From contig NZ_JAZKUG010000001.1 in NCBI RefSeq assembly GCF_036625195.1, forward strand, positions 620,001-684,000: a stretch of 64,000 nucleotides of DNA, given 5' to 3'. Numbering within the stretch: position 1 is the first letter of the stretch; each line of letters starts with the position of its first letter. Of this stretch, positions 33,516 to 42,646 are shown in pieces. The position numbers and the translations under genes are program-made. A model generated the notes under the pieces. The model was not told the DNA's origin. It did not search any database and was given only the letters and a program-made list of their open reading frames with translations. The stretch is from Accumulibacter sp. Its GTDB lineage: Bacteria > Pseudomonadota > Gammaproteobacteria > Burkholderiales > Rhodocyclaceae.

Positions 33516-34985
33516 ATGCCTCTGCTGCGTTTCGTCGCCGTGGTGTCCTTGGCAACCGCCATGACGTCCTCGGCAGCCTTGACCACGGACGAACTGCCAG
33601 ACTTGGGTGAGGCCGCCCGTGCCGAGCTGTCGCCACAACTGGAACGTAAGATTGGCGAGCGGATTCTGAACGAGATCCGCCTGCGCGAGCCAAGCTATGT
33701 CGACGATCCCGAGTTGTCGGATTACCTCAACCGCTTGGGAGCTCGGCTGCTCGCAGCCAGCGCGGACCCCACGGCCGACTGCCACTTCTTTCTTGTCCGC
33801 GACAACACCGTCAATGCCTTTGCCATGTTCGGTGGTTTCATCGGCGTAAACACCGGCACCCTGCTGACGGCGCAGTCGGAGTCCGAACTGGCGGCCGTCC
33901 TGGCGCACGAAATCTCGCACGTGCTGCAGGCACACTTGGCGCGACAGATCATGCGCGAGAAGCAGAGCTCGGTCGCCACCATGATCGCCATGGCCGTCGG
34001 CGTGCTCGCCGCTCGCTCAAACTCGCAAGTGGCACACGCCGCCATCGCTTCGGCACAAGCCGGGTCGATACAGGCGCAGCTCGCCTACAGCCGCGATTTC
34101 GAACGTGAGGCCGATCGCGTCGGTTTTCAGACATTGGGGCAGGCCGGCTTCGACGTACGCGGGATGGCGGATTTCTTTGGCCGCCTGCAACAGGCGGGCA
34201 AGGTCTATGAAAACAGCGCCCCTGTCTACCTGCGATCACACCCGCTGACCGTCGAGCGAATGTCGGACATGCAGAACCGGGCGCAGAGCGCCCCCTATCG
34301 CCAAGTGGCCGACAGTCTCGACTTCCAGCTCGTTCGGGCCAAGTTGCGAGCCCAGGCGAGCACACCGCAGGAGGGAATCAGTGAGTTCGCCAGACAACTT
34401 CGGGAGAAGAAGTATGCGTCAGAGGTGGCAGTCCGTTACGGGCTGAGCTACTCGCTGCTGCGAGCAAAGGACACCGCCGGAGCACAGCGCGAGTACGACG
34501 CACTGGCCGCGCTGAAACCCTCGTCGCCGCTGCTTGCCGGGCTGGCAGCGGCGATCAGGATCGCCGACAGCGACCCGGTCGGCGCAGCGGCGATCTATCG
34601 TGAGGGCCTGCAGCGCTATCCGCAGTCCATGGCCTTGGCCTACGGTTACGCTGACGCGCTCCTCGCTGCGAAGGAGTACCAGCAGGCTCGCATCTTCCTC
34701 GATGCGCAGTTGCAGCTTCGTTCGTCGGACTACAAACTGTACGGCTTGTTGGCCAGGACCTTTTCGGCAACCGGCAAGCGCCTGCAGCAGCATCGCGCGC
34801 AAGCCGAGTTCTATTTTCTGCAGGGACAACTCGGACCCGCCGTCGAACAACTGCAGTTTGCGCAACAGGCGGCCGACGGGAGTTTCTTCGAGCAGTCAGC
34901 AGTGGACGCACGCTTGCGCGAACTGCGCCGACTGCAGGCTGAGGAAGCGAAGCAGAGAAGAAGCGGTTTCCAGAGCTTACAATAG
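33516..34985 (+). CDS. M48-family periplasmic metalloprotease, BepA-like
   Basis: The protein has 489 residues and resembles BepA (YfgC), which helps assemble or removes stalled LptD. A signal peptide spans about residues 1-20 (ending MTSSAA). The zinc site is in LAAVLAHEISHVLQAHLA (HExxH) with the third ligand in SRDFEREADRVG. The C-terminal half consists of TPR-like helices (AREYQQA-type spacing). The first open codon is TTG at 33513; I use the ATG directly after it. It stands alone on the plus strand, upstream of a tusA-like gene. Confidence 0.88.
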   Translation: MPLLRFVAVVSLATAMTSSAALTTDELPDLGEAARAELSPQLERKIGERILNEIRLREPSYVDDPELSDYLNRLGARLLAASADPTADCHFFLVRDNTVNAFAMFGGFIGVNTGTLLTAQSESELAAVLAHEISHVLQAHLARQIMREKQSSVATMIAMAVGVLAARSNSQVAHAAIASAQAGSIQAQLAYSRDFEREADRVGFQTLGQAGFDVRGMADFFGRLQQAGKVYENSAPVYLRSHPLTVERMSDMQNRAQSAPYRQVADSLDFQLVRAKLRAQASTPQEGISEFARQLREKKYASEVAVRYGLSYSLLRAKDTAGAQREYDALAALKPSSPLLAGLAAAIRIADSDPVGAAAIYREGLQRYPQSMALAYGYADALLAAKEYQQARIFLDAQLQLRSSDYKLYGLLARTFSATGKRLQQHRAQAEFYFLQGQLGPAVEQLQFAQQAADGSFFEQSAVDARLRELRRLQAEEAKQRRSGFQSLQ

Positions 34986-35012
34986 CGACTTGGCTTTCTT
35001 GCGGATCACAGC

Positions 35013-35240
35013 ATGCATTTCGATCGAGAGTTAGATGTCAAGGGCCTCAACTGCCCCTTGCCCATCCTGCGGACCAAGAAAGCGCTTGCCGAAATGTCGG
35101 CAGGTGAGGTGCTGCATGTATTGGCGACGGACCCCGGCGCCGTCAAGGATTTCGAGGCCTTCGCCAGACAAACGGGCAACGAGCTGCTGTCGCGTTCCGA
35201 GACCGGCAAGTCCTTCGAGTTCTTTATCCGGCGCAAGTGA
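35013..35240 (+). CDS. TusA/SirA-family sulfur carrier
   Basis: This is a small cytoplasmic protein of 75 residues with the conserved CPLP motif in LDVKGLNCPLPILRTKKAL and the beta-alpha fold of TusA. TusA relays persulfide sulfur for 2-thiouridine in tRNA and for other sulfur pathways; paralogues serve sulfur oxidation or molybdoenzyme maturation. It may have any of these roles. It begins 27 bases after the BepA-like gene and could be read from the same message. Confidence 0.88.
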   Translation: MHFDRELDVKGLNCPLPILRTKKALAEMSAGEVLHVLATDPGAVKDFEAFARQTGNELLSRSETGKSFEFFIRRK

Positions 35241-35294
35241 CACGCCCAGCCATCACAACGCGTGGCGCGTGAGGGCTCAGGCGCCCGCAGCTTG

Positions 35295-37073
35295 ATGTCG
35301 GGCAGCAGCGACTTCGCGCTGTTCGATGGTGATCGCGGCGATGCGCTGCTGCTTGGCGGCTGCTGCCGTATTTTCCGGCTCGCCGCAAGGCGCGATCCCA
35401 CACCTCTTTTCGTGGCGATCGAGGGTGAACTCGCGGCCGGGCGGTGGGTTGCGATGGCCGCCGATTACGCACTCGCGACCTCCTTTGAGGCCGCCGCAAC
35501 GGCGATACCTGGAGTGGGAGCAGTCATCCGCGCCTGGGTGTTCCAGAGTGGCGAATGGCTCGACGCGCAGGCAGTCAGCGATTTCCTGTCCGCCCGCGTG
35601 GCCGTCCTCCCTGAAGCGCAGAGAGCGACGGGCATCGCCGATCTGCTGCCAAGCGTCTCGACTTCACGGTACGCAGACCAGGTGAGGCAGATCCGCGACT
35701 GGATCGCTGCTGGCGACTGCTATCAGATAAACCTCACGTTCCCCATGCGCTGTCGTGTCTATGGCGACCCGCTGGCTCTGTATCGACGCTTGCGGGCAAG
35801 ACAACCTGTACGCTATGGCGGCTACTTGGAAATCGCCGGCGAGAGAATCCTTTCGTTTTCTCCCGAGCTGTTCTTCCAGCGCCAAGCGGACCAAGTGCTG
35901 ACGCGGCCGATGAAAGGCACTGCAGCTCGCGGCACAACGGCGGCAGAGGATGAGGCGCGGCGTGCAGCTCTCGTCTCTTCGCCCAAGGAGCGCGCGGAAA
36001 ACATAATGATCGTCGACTTGCTCCGCAACGATCTCGGACGGCTGGCCCAACCCGGAAAGATCCACGTGCGTGCCCTCTGCGAGACTGAGGCCTACCCGAC
36101 ACTGTGGCAGATGGTATCCACGGTGTCCGCTGAGCTGCCAGGCGTAAACCTTGTCGACCTGTTCCGCGCACTGTTTCCGTGCGGCTCGATCACTGGCGCA
36201 CCGAAGATCCGCGCCATGCAACGCATCGCCGAACTAGAGCAGGAACCGCGCGGGCTATACACTGGCGCTCTGGGCTGGCTGGCCCCGGGCGGCGACTGCC
36301 GCTTCAACGTGGCCATCCGCACCCTCGAACTCGACCCGCACGGGTACGCGCGGATGGGCGTCGGCAGCGGCATCGTCGCCGATGCCGTTGCGGCGAGTGA
36401 ATACGCCGAGTGCCTGCTGAAAGCGCGTTTTCTGGTCGACTCCGACCCCGGATTCGAACTCTTCGAAACGCTGCGCCTCGAAGCCGGCCGCTATCCCCTG
36501 CTGCGTTTGCATCTCGAGCGCCTGCAGGCGTCGTCCGCCAGCCTTGGCTTCACCTGTGAGCTACCCCGCCTGTCGGCCGCGCTCGCCGCTGCCGCCACCA
36601 GCCATCCGGAAGGTGTCTTCCGGGTTCGCCTGCTGCTCCGCCACGATGGGAGCCATGTCACCGACGTGTCGCCGCTGACAGACGACGCAGCGGCTGAACG
36701 TACGGCGGTGTTCGCCAGCGACGCCGTGTCCGCCGATGACTACCTCCTGCGACACAAGACCACGGCGCGGTGTCGATACGATCGCGCGCTGGCGGCACTG
36801 GCCGATCGACCCACGGTGTTCGATGCGATCTTCTGCAACGAACGCGGCGAGGTCTGCGAAGGCGCGCGCAGCAACGTGTTCGTCGCGCACGGCGGACTGC
36901 TCCTGACCCCCCCGCCGTCCTGCGGTCTGTTGCCGGGAGTCCTGCGGCGACAGTTGCTCGAGTCAGGACGTGCGGTCGAAAGGATCCTCCGGCGGACTGA
37001 CCTGCAGCGGGCCTCTGGCCTCTACCTCGGCAACGCCCTGCGTGGCTTGGTCGCCGTGACCCTGGCCGGCTGA
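35295..37073 (+). CDS. Aminodeoxychorismate synthase component I fused to a class IV aminotransferase/lyase domain (PabB-PabC)
   Basis: The fusion makes p-aminobenzoate for folate in two steps. Residues about 1-375 are the chorismate-binding PabB part, with LTRPMKGTAARGTTAAED, MIVDLLRNDLGRLAQPGKI, and PCGSITGAPKIRAMQRIAELE. Residues about 385-592 are the PLP-dependent aminodeoxychorismate lyase part, with FETLRLEAGRYPLLRLHLER, the LLRHKTTARCRYD region that holds the PLP lysine, and FCNERGEVCEGARSNVFV. I use the ATG at 35295; a GTG at 35262 in the same frame would add 11 residues, and neither has a clear ribosome site. FolE2 near 59000 supplies the pterin half of folate. Confidence 0.9.
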   Translation: MSGSSDFALFDGDRGDALLLGGCCRIFRLAARRDPTPLFVAIEGELAAGRWVAMAADYALATSFEAAATAIPGVGAVIRAWVFQSGEWLDAQAVSDFLSARVAVLPEAQRATGIADLLPSVSTSRYADQVRQIRDWIAAGDCYQINLTFPMRCRVYGDPLALYRRLRARQPVRYGGYLEIAGERILSFSPELFFQRQADQVLTRPMKGTAARGTTAAEDEARRAALVSSPKERAENIMIVDLLRNDLGRLAQPGKIHVRALCETEAYPTLWQMVSTVSAELPGVNLVDLFRALFPCGSITGAPKIRAMQRIAELEQEPRGLYTGALGWLAPGGDCRFNVAIRTLELDPHGYARMGVGSGIVADAVAASEYAECLLKARFLVDSDPGFELFETLRLEAGRYPLLRLHLERLQASSASLGFTCELPRLSAALAAAATSHPEGVFRVRLLLRHDGSHVTDVSPLTDDAAAERTAVFASDAVSADDYLLRHKTTARCRYDRALAALADRPTVFDAIFCNERGEVCEGARSNVFVAHGGLLLTPPPSCGLLPGVLRRQLLESGRAVERILRRTDLQRASGLYLGNALRGLVAVTLAG

Positions 37074-37100
37074 ACGGCCTAGAGCGCATGAAGGAGCCTA

Positions 37101-37257
37101 CTGCGCAACCGATGTGCTGCGTTGCGCAGTCGTTCACTCTGCGCCCATGCACTTGATACGCCTAGTCATTCGCCCCCATCGCGCCTTGCATCGCGGCCTG
37201 CGCGAGACGATTTCTTCACGACCGCTCGACCGCCGCCGCGGAGCGGCGGCGGTCGAG
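37101..37257. terminator. Two strong hairpins between convergent pabBC and valS
   Basis: CTGCGCAAC (37101-37109) pairs with GTTGCGCAG (37121-37129). CTCGACCGCCGCCGC (37225-37239) pairs perfectly over 15 bases with its complement (37243-37257) around a GGA loop. Neither has a T-run. Their place between two converging genes fits a bidirectional end of transcription. Nothing else is seen in 37074-37262. Confidence 0.5.
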
Positions 37258-37262
37258 CTTCG

Positions 37263-40100
37263 TCAGTGGCCGGCCGGCCTCCGGCCTCCGTCAAGGCGCG
37301 CACGCTGCGGCTCGAGTTCGGCGAGGGTCGCGATGAAAGCGTCTAAACGCTGTCTCTCCTGTTCGACCACCACAGCCGGTGCACGCGCCACGAAGCTCGC
37401 ATTGGCCAGCTTGGCTCTCGCCTTGCCAATCTCACCGCTGAGCCGGGCGATCTCCTTGTCGAGCCTTTCACACTCTACGCCGACATCGATCTCGACCTGC
37501 AGCATGAGTCTGGTCTCACCGACGACGGCAATCGGCGCATTGGCGCTGCCCGGCATCTGGGGAACGATCTGCATCTCGGAGAGCTTGCAAAGCGCCTTCA
37601 GATAGGGAGCGAAATCGGCCAATACGCTCGCCTTGCCGCAAGCGACCAAAGGCACCCGCACTGCCGGCGACAGTTTCATTTCGCCGCGCAGATTGCGACA
37701 GGCGTATGCCAGTGACTTCAACTCCTGCACGCTGGCTTCGCTCTGCGCATCGATCTTCTCCGGCTGCGCCTGCGGATAGGCTGCCAGCATCACCGAGTCA
37801 TGCGTCTTGCGACCCGCAAGCGGGGCCACCGCCTGCCAAAGTTCTTCAGTGATGAACGGCAGCAGCGGATGTGCCAGGCGAAGAACTGCCTCCAGCACGC
37901 GGGCCAACGTCCGACGCGTCCCCCGCACCTCTGCTTCGCTCCCGTGCTGCAGCTGAACCTTCGACAGTTCGACGTACCAGTCACAGAACTCGTCCCAGAC
38001 GAATTCGTAAAGCGACCGCGCCAGCAGATCAAAACGGTAGTCGGCGAAATGCTGCGCCAGTTCGGCCTCGGCACGCTGCAGCCTGCTGACGATCCAGCGG
38101 TCTGCAAAGGAGAAGGCAAGTCGGGTTGTGCAACCGCCGGGCGTGCAGTCATCGAGGCCCAGATCGTGCCCGGCAGTGTGCATCAGGACAAAACGGCTCG
38201 CGTTCCACAGCTTGTTGCAGAAATTGCGGTAGCCCTCGCAGCGGCCGAGATCGAACTTGATGTCACGTCCCGGACTGGCGAGCGAGAGGAAGGTGAAGCG
38301 CAGGGCATCGGTACCAAAGGCCGCAATCCCGTGCGGATACTCCTTGCGCGTTCGCTTCTCGATCTGCTCGGCCTGCTTCGGGTTCATCAGCCCGCTGGTA
38401 CGCTTCTCGATCAGCGCATCGAGACCGATGCCGTCGATGAGATCGATCGGGTCGAGCACGTTGCCCTTTGACTTGCTCATCTTCTGCCCTTCGGCGTCCC
38501 TGATGAGGCCGTGGACATAGACATGCCTGAACGGGATGCGGCCGGTGATGTGCCGAGTCATCATGACCATCCGCGCAACCCAGAAGAAGATGATGTCGAA
38601 CCCCGTGACGAGCACCGTCGACGGCAGGTGGAGGTCCAGTGCGGGGTTGCTCTCCACCGGCCATCGCGGCGTCCAGTCGAGCGTCGAAAACGGCCACAGC
38701 GCCGACGAATACCAAGTGTCGAGGACATCCGGGTCACGCACCAGCGGACCCTGGCAGCCGGCAGCGTTCGCTTCCGCCCTCGCCTCGTCCTCGTCGTGGG
38801 CGACGAAGACCCGCCCATCTTCGCTGTACCAGGCGGGAATCTGGTGACCCCACCAGAGTTGCCGCGAGATGCACCAGTCCTGAATGTTGTTCAACCATTG
38901 GTTGTAGGTGTTGACCCAGTTCTCCGGAAAAAAGCGGATCTCGCCTGAAGCGACGCAGTCGAGGGCCTTGCCGGCGATGCTGCTGCCGTCGGCACCAAGC
39001 TTGCTCATCGCCACGAACCATTGGTCGGTGAGCATCGGCTCGAGGACGACACCCGTGCGATCTCCACGTGGAACCTTGAGAGCATGCGGCTCGACCTGGT
39101 CCAGAAAGCCGTGCTGCTCGAGATCACTGACGACCAGTTCGCGCGCGGCGAAGCGATCGAGACCGCGATAGCGTTCCGGAGCGTTGTCGCTCACGCGCGC
39201 GTCGAGCGTCAGAATCGGGATCATCGGTAGCCGGTGACGCTGAGCGACCGCGTAGTCGTTGAAATCGTGTGCCGGGGTCACCTTGACACAGCCGGTGCCA
39301 AAGGCGAGATCGACATAGGCATCGGCAATGATCGGGATTTCGCGCCCACACAGTGGCAGGCGGACCATCTTCCCCAAAAGGTGGCGGTAGCGCTCGTCGT
39401 CGGGGTGAACCATGACCGCGGTGTCACCGAGCATCGTCTCAGGACGGGTCGTCGCGACAACCAGCGACGCGCTGCCGTCAGCCAATGGGTAACGAATGTG
39501 CCAAAGATGCCCGCGCTCCTCTTCCTGGACCACTTCCAGGTCAGAAACTGCGGTCTGCAGGACGGGGTCCCAGTTGACCAAGCGCTTGCCGCGATAGATC
39601 AGACCCTCCCGGTAGAGTCGGACGAAGGTCTCGGTGACCGTTCGCGACAGGCCGGCGTCCATCGTGAAACGTTCGCGGCTCCAGTCGGGCGAGGTGCCCA
39701 AGCGGCGCATCTGGCGGGTGATGGTGCTACCCGAAAACTCCTTCCACTGCCATACCCTCTGCAAGAACTTCTCGCGCCCGAGATCATGGCGCGAGACCCC
39801 TTCGGCGTCGAGTTGGCGCTCGACGACGATCTGCGTCGCAATTCCTGCATGATCGGTACCCGGCTGCCACAGTGTGTTGTCACCCCGCATGCGGTGGTAG
39901 CGCGTCAGCGCATCCATGATCGCCTGATTGAAGCCGTGGCCCATGTGCAGCGTACCGGTGACGTTGGGCGGTGGCAGCAGGATGCAGAAAGAGCTACCTT
40001 TGCCCGTGTCCAAGCCCGCACCGAAGTAGCCCCGTGCCTCCCAGACAGGATACCAGCGACGTTCGATCTCTGCCGGTTCAAAGCTCTTGGCGAGTTCCAT
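37263..40100 (-). CDS. valS: Valyl-tRNA synthetase
   Basis: ValS charges tRNA-Val. The 945 residues match the class I family. The HIGH-type motif is PPPNVTGTLHMGHGFN (HMGH at 52-55) and the KMSKS motif sits at 540-544. The editing domain contains TTRPETMLGDTAVMVHPDD. The anticodon-binding region and a C-terminal coiled coil (about 880-930, rich in Glu, Arg and Leu) follow. The ATG at 40100 gives MELAKSFEPAEIERRWY, as expected. It is the last gene of a pepA-holC-hypothetical-valS run. Confidence 0.97.
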   Translation of the reverse strand: MELAKSFEPAEIERRWYPVWEARGYFGAGLDTGKGSSFCILLPPPNVTGTLHMGHGFNQAIMDALTRYHRMRGDNTLWQPGTDHAGIATQIVVERQLDAEGVSRHDLGREKFLQRVWQWKEFSGSTITRQMRRLGTSPDWSRERFTMDAGLSRTVTETFVRLYREGLIYRGKRLVNWDPVLQTAVSDLEVVQEEERGHLWHIRYPLADGSASLVVATTRPETMLGDTAVMVHPDDERYRHLLGKMVRLPLCGREIPIIADAYVDLAFGTGCVKVTPAHDFNDYAVAQRHRLPMIPILTLDARVSDNAPERYRGLDRFAARELVVSDLEQHGFLDQVEPHALKVPRGDRTGVVLEPMLTDQWFVAMSKLGADGSSIAGKALDCVASGEIRFFPENWVNTYNQWLNNIQDWCISRQLWWGHQIPAWYSEDGRVFVAHDEDEARAEANAAGCQGPLVRDPDVLDTWYSSALWPFSTLDWTPRWPVESNPALDLHLPSTVLVTGFDIIFFWVARMVMMTRHITGRIPFRHVYVHGLIRDAEGQKMSKSKGNVLDPIDLIDGIGLDALIEKRTSGLMNPKQAEQIEKRTRKEYPHGIAAFGTDALRFTFLSLASPGRDIKFDLGRCEGYRNFCNKLWNASRFVLMHTAGHDLGLDDCTPGGCTTRLAFSFADRWIVSRLQRAEAELAQHFADYRFDLLARSLYEFVWDEFCDWYVELSKVQLQHGSEAEVRGTRRTLARVLEAVLRLAHPLLPFITEELWQAVAPLAGRKTHDSVMLAAYPQAQPEKIDAQSEASVQELKSLAYACRNLRGEMKLSPAVRVPLVACGKASVLADFAPYLKALCKLSEMQIVPQMPGSANAPIAVVGETRLMLQVEIDVGVECERLDKEIARLSGEIGKARAKLANASFVARAPAVVVEQERQRLDAFIATLAELEPQRARLDGGRRPAGH

Positions 40101-40132
40101 GGGCGCGCATCACGAGAGGTGAGGGAAGCACA

Positions 40133-40651
40133 TTATAACGGATCGTCCATGGCCTCAGCTGTCACCCGCCGCGTTCCGACCGTTGCCGGCGACGAGCGTT
40201 CCTCGAACCCCGGCAGCGGCAGCTGGCCACGTTGCGCTAGGAAGTCATCCAGTACGGCAACTATGGCTGCAGTGATCCCCCGTCGCAGTTGCACGCCCGC
40301 GCTGTCCAGGGTCGACGCGATGAGGGCCGGCGTTTCGCTCGCCAGCCGCTGCTCGAGCTGGTGGCAAAGGTCACCGGCAAGATGAGCGCGAAGGGCCGCA
40401 GCGACTGCTGCCGGCACTTCATCTACAGCACCCGTTGCCGGAGGAACGACCTCAGTGAGCAACGGCAGATCCTCGTCCTCGCCACCAGCCATCGCGCCGC
40501 CTCCGACGGCGGGCCGGTCTGCGGTCGACGCGACGAAGCTGCGCCGACGCCGCCCGGGACGGGGATTGCCGTGACGTTCGGCGCCAGTCGCACCCGCATC
40601 GGATCCGATCAGCGAATCCGCACGCCTGATCAGGTCGCCGTCGTCCGCCAT
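40133..40651 (-). CDS. Unknown protein between holC and valS
   Basis: I do not recognise a characterised family. The 172 residues have a low-complexity, Arg/Gly/Ala-rich N-terminal half with no signal peptide or membrane segment, a short motif EDLPLLTEVV near residue 65, and a helical C-terminal half (about 80-150) with an LDDFLAQRGQLPLPGFE ending. From memory, small proteins with a PxLTEVV motif occur beside holC in other betaproteobacteria. The ATG overlaps the holC stop by one base, so translation is coupled. A link to the replisome is only suggested by position. Confidence 0.65.
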   Translation of the reverse strand: MADDGDLIRRADSLIGSDAGATGAERHGNPRPGRRRRSFVASTADRPAVGGGAMAGGEDEDLPLLTEVVPPATGAVDEVPAAVAAALRAHLAGDLCHQLEQRLASETPALIASTLDSAGVQLRRGITAAIVAVLDDFLAQRGQLPLPGFEERSSPATVGTRRVTAEAMDDPL

Positions 40652-41076
40652 CAGACTCTCCCCCCTTGATCGAAGTACTGAATGTCATAGCCACGATCGC
40701 GGTAGAACCGCGCGCGCTGGCGCCCGGCAATTCGCCCCTCGTCATCCTGGCCGACGATCTCGATCAGGCTATTGAAACGCGAGAAACCCGGCGGCACCTC
40801 AGGTGCCAAGTTGAACAGCCGCTCATCACGATCGATGGCATCCAGTCGGCCGGCAATCACCACCGGTGTTTCTCCAGCCAGCGGAGAATCGCTGGCGACG
40901 TGCGGCACGAAGCCGGTCGGTGGATGTAGCCAGAGGTGACGGTCGAGGGCCGCGGCAACCGCAGTGTCGGGCGCGTAGACCAGCAAGCTCTTCTTTTGGC
41001 CCACCGCCCGGGCAATCAGGCTGGCGGCCGTTGCCACCCGATCGGCGGTGTTGTGGTAGAAGAAGATCCGGGTCAA
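40651..41076 (-). CDS. holC: DNA polymerase III chi subunit
   Basis: HolC (chi) bridges the clamp loader and single-strand binding protein. The 141 residues show MTRIFFYHNTADRVATAASLI, LDRHLWLHPPTGFVPHV and FNLAPEVPPGFSRFNSLIEIVG, typical of the family. It overlaps the pepA stop by four bases (ATGA) and is in turn coupled to the unknown gene after it. The pepA-holC-valS order is the same as in E. coli apart from the inserted unknown gene. Confidence 0.93.
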   Translation of the reverse strand: MTRIFFYHNTADRVATAASLIARAVGQKKSLLVYAPDTAVAAALDRHLWLHPPTGFVPHVASDSPLAGETPVVIAGRLDAIDRDERLFNLAPEVPPGFSRFNSLIEIVGQDDEGRIAGRQRARFYRDRGYDIQYFDQGGRV

Positions 41077-42569
41077 TGAAGTCTTCCGGCTCGTTTGAGC
41101 AGATAGTGTAGGAGCAGCGAAACCGGTCGCCCCGTCGCACCCTTGTCGTTCCCCGACTTCCAGGCCGTACCGGCGATGTCAAGATGCGCCCAGACGTACT
41201 TCCGCGCGAAACGGGCGAGAAAGCAGGCAGCCGTGATGCTGCCGGCGAAGCGGCCACCGACATTCGACATGTCGGCAAACGGGCTCTTGAGCAGCTCCTG
41301 ATAGTCGCCCCACAATGGCATCTGCCAAGCACGATCGTGTGCCTCGTCACCGGCGTGCAGCAGCTCGCGAGCGAGCGTGTCGTTGTTGGCGAAAAGACCG
41401 GTGGCGACGTGACCGAGAGCGATCACGCAGGCACCGGTCAGCGTCGCGACGTCGACCACGATATCCGGGTCGAAGCGCGCAGCATAGGTCAGTGCATCGC
41501 ACAGGATCAGCCGGCCCTCGGCATCGGTGTTGAGGATCTCGATGGTCTGACCGGACATCGAGGTAACGATATCGCCCGGACGCGTCGCCCCCCCGCCCGG
41601 CATGTTTTCCGCCGCCGGAACGATCACGGTCAGGTTGAGCGGCAGTCTCATCGCGGCCACTGCCTTCATGGTACCGAGCACGCTGGCAGCGCCGCACATG
41701 TCGTATTTCATCTCGTCCATGTCGGCCGCCGGTTTGAGGGAGATGCCACCCGTGTCGAAGGTGATGCCCTTGCCGATCAGCGCCAGGGGCTTGTCATCCC
41801 CCTTGCCTCCCTTGTACTGGAGGACGATCAGCTTGGCTGGCTGGCGCGAACCGCTGGCAACTGCGAGCAGGGAATGCATGCCCAGTGCGGTCATCTCGTC
41901 GCGGTCAATTATCTGGCAGTCGAGCTTGTGCTCGACCGCCAGCCTCTGTGCCGTTTCGGCGAGATGGCTGGGCGTACACACATTGGCTGGCAGATTGGCA
42001 AGATCCTTGGCCATGTTGATGCCCTCGCCGATCGCCTGACCCTGGATCAGGGCCGCCTCGGCGGCGGCAAGTTCATTCCGCCGGTCGACGACGAAGGTCA
42101 GCTTGCGCAGCGGCCGGCGCACCTTGTCCTTCTTGCTCTTGAACTGGTCGAAGCGATAGACCGCCTCGTGCGCAACGATCACCGCCTGTCGCACACGCCA
42201 CGCCGTACTGCGTCTCCTGACGGCAGTGTCGGTCAGGAAGACCGTCCCGTCGAAGGATCCCGTTTCATTCAGCGTGCGCACCGCCACACGGATGGCATCA
42301 GCGAACTCCTTGTCACCAAACTCCTTCTCCTTTCCGAGTCCAACCAGCAACACCCGATCGCACAGGGTGCCGGGAACGTTGTGCAGCAGCAAGGTGGAAC
42401 CTGCCTTGCCCTCCATGTCACCGCGACGAATGATGTCCGACAAATGGTTCCGGGCCGCATTGTCGAGGACTTCGCCCGTCAGCGTCAGCTTCCGCGGTTC
42501 GAAGACGCCGATTACCACACAGGCACTGCGCTGCTTCTCCGGGCTGCCACTTTTTATGCTAAATTCCAC
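41073..42569 (-). CDS. pepA: Leucyl aminopeptidase (cytosol aminopeptidase)
   Basis: PepA is a hexameric zinc/manganese aminopeptidase; in E. coli it also binds DNA in Xer recombination and pyrimidine control. From the GTG at 42569 it has 498 residues (VEFSIKSGSPEKQ). That start has GAGGAGGGGGTCG directly before it, which decides against the ATG at 42587. Metal-binding motifs are KGITFDTGGISLKP and the signature NTDAEGRLIL. The promoter lies between 42614 and 42643, back to back with lptF. Confidence 0.95.
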   Translation of the reverse strand: MEFSIKSGSPEKQRSACVVIGVFEPRKLTLTGEVLDNAARNHLSDIIRRGDMEGKAGSTLLLHNVPGTLCDRVLLVGLGKEKEFGDKEFADAIRVAVRTLNETGSFDGTVFLTDTAVRRRSTAWRVRQAVIVAHEAVYRFDQFKSKKDKVRRPLRKLTFVVDRRNELAAAEAALIQGQAIGEGINMAKDLANLPANVCTPSHLAETAQRLAVEHKLDCQIIDRDEMTALGMHSLLAVASGSRQPAKLIVLQYKGGKGDDKPLALIGKGITFDTGGISLKPAADMDEMKYDMCGAASVLGTMKAVAAMRLPLNLTVIVPAAENMPGGGATRPGDIVTSMSGQTIEILNTDAEGRLILCDALTYAARFDPDIVVDVATLTGACVIALGHVATGLFANNDTLARELLHAGDEAHDRAWQMPLWGDYQELLKSPFADMSNVGGRFAGSITAACFLARFARKYVWAHLDIAGTAWKSGNDKGATGRPVSLLLHYLLKRAGRLH

Positions 42570-42613
42570 CGACCCCCTCCTCGTCAAGCGCGTGCTGGTT
42601 CAGAAAAGCATCG

Positions 42614-42643
42614 ATTATCACTGCAGTATTTCAGCAAAGTCAA
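42614..42643 (-). promoter_or_regulatory. Sigma-70 promoter of pepA
   Basis: On the minus strand TTGACT (42643-42638, five of six) is followed by 18 bases and GATAAT (42619-42614, five of six). Transcription would start near 42607, 38 bases before the pepA GTG and just in front of its ribosome site. Confidence 0.6.
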
Positions 42644-42646
42644 AGA

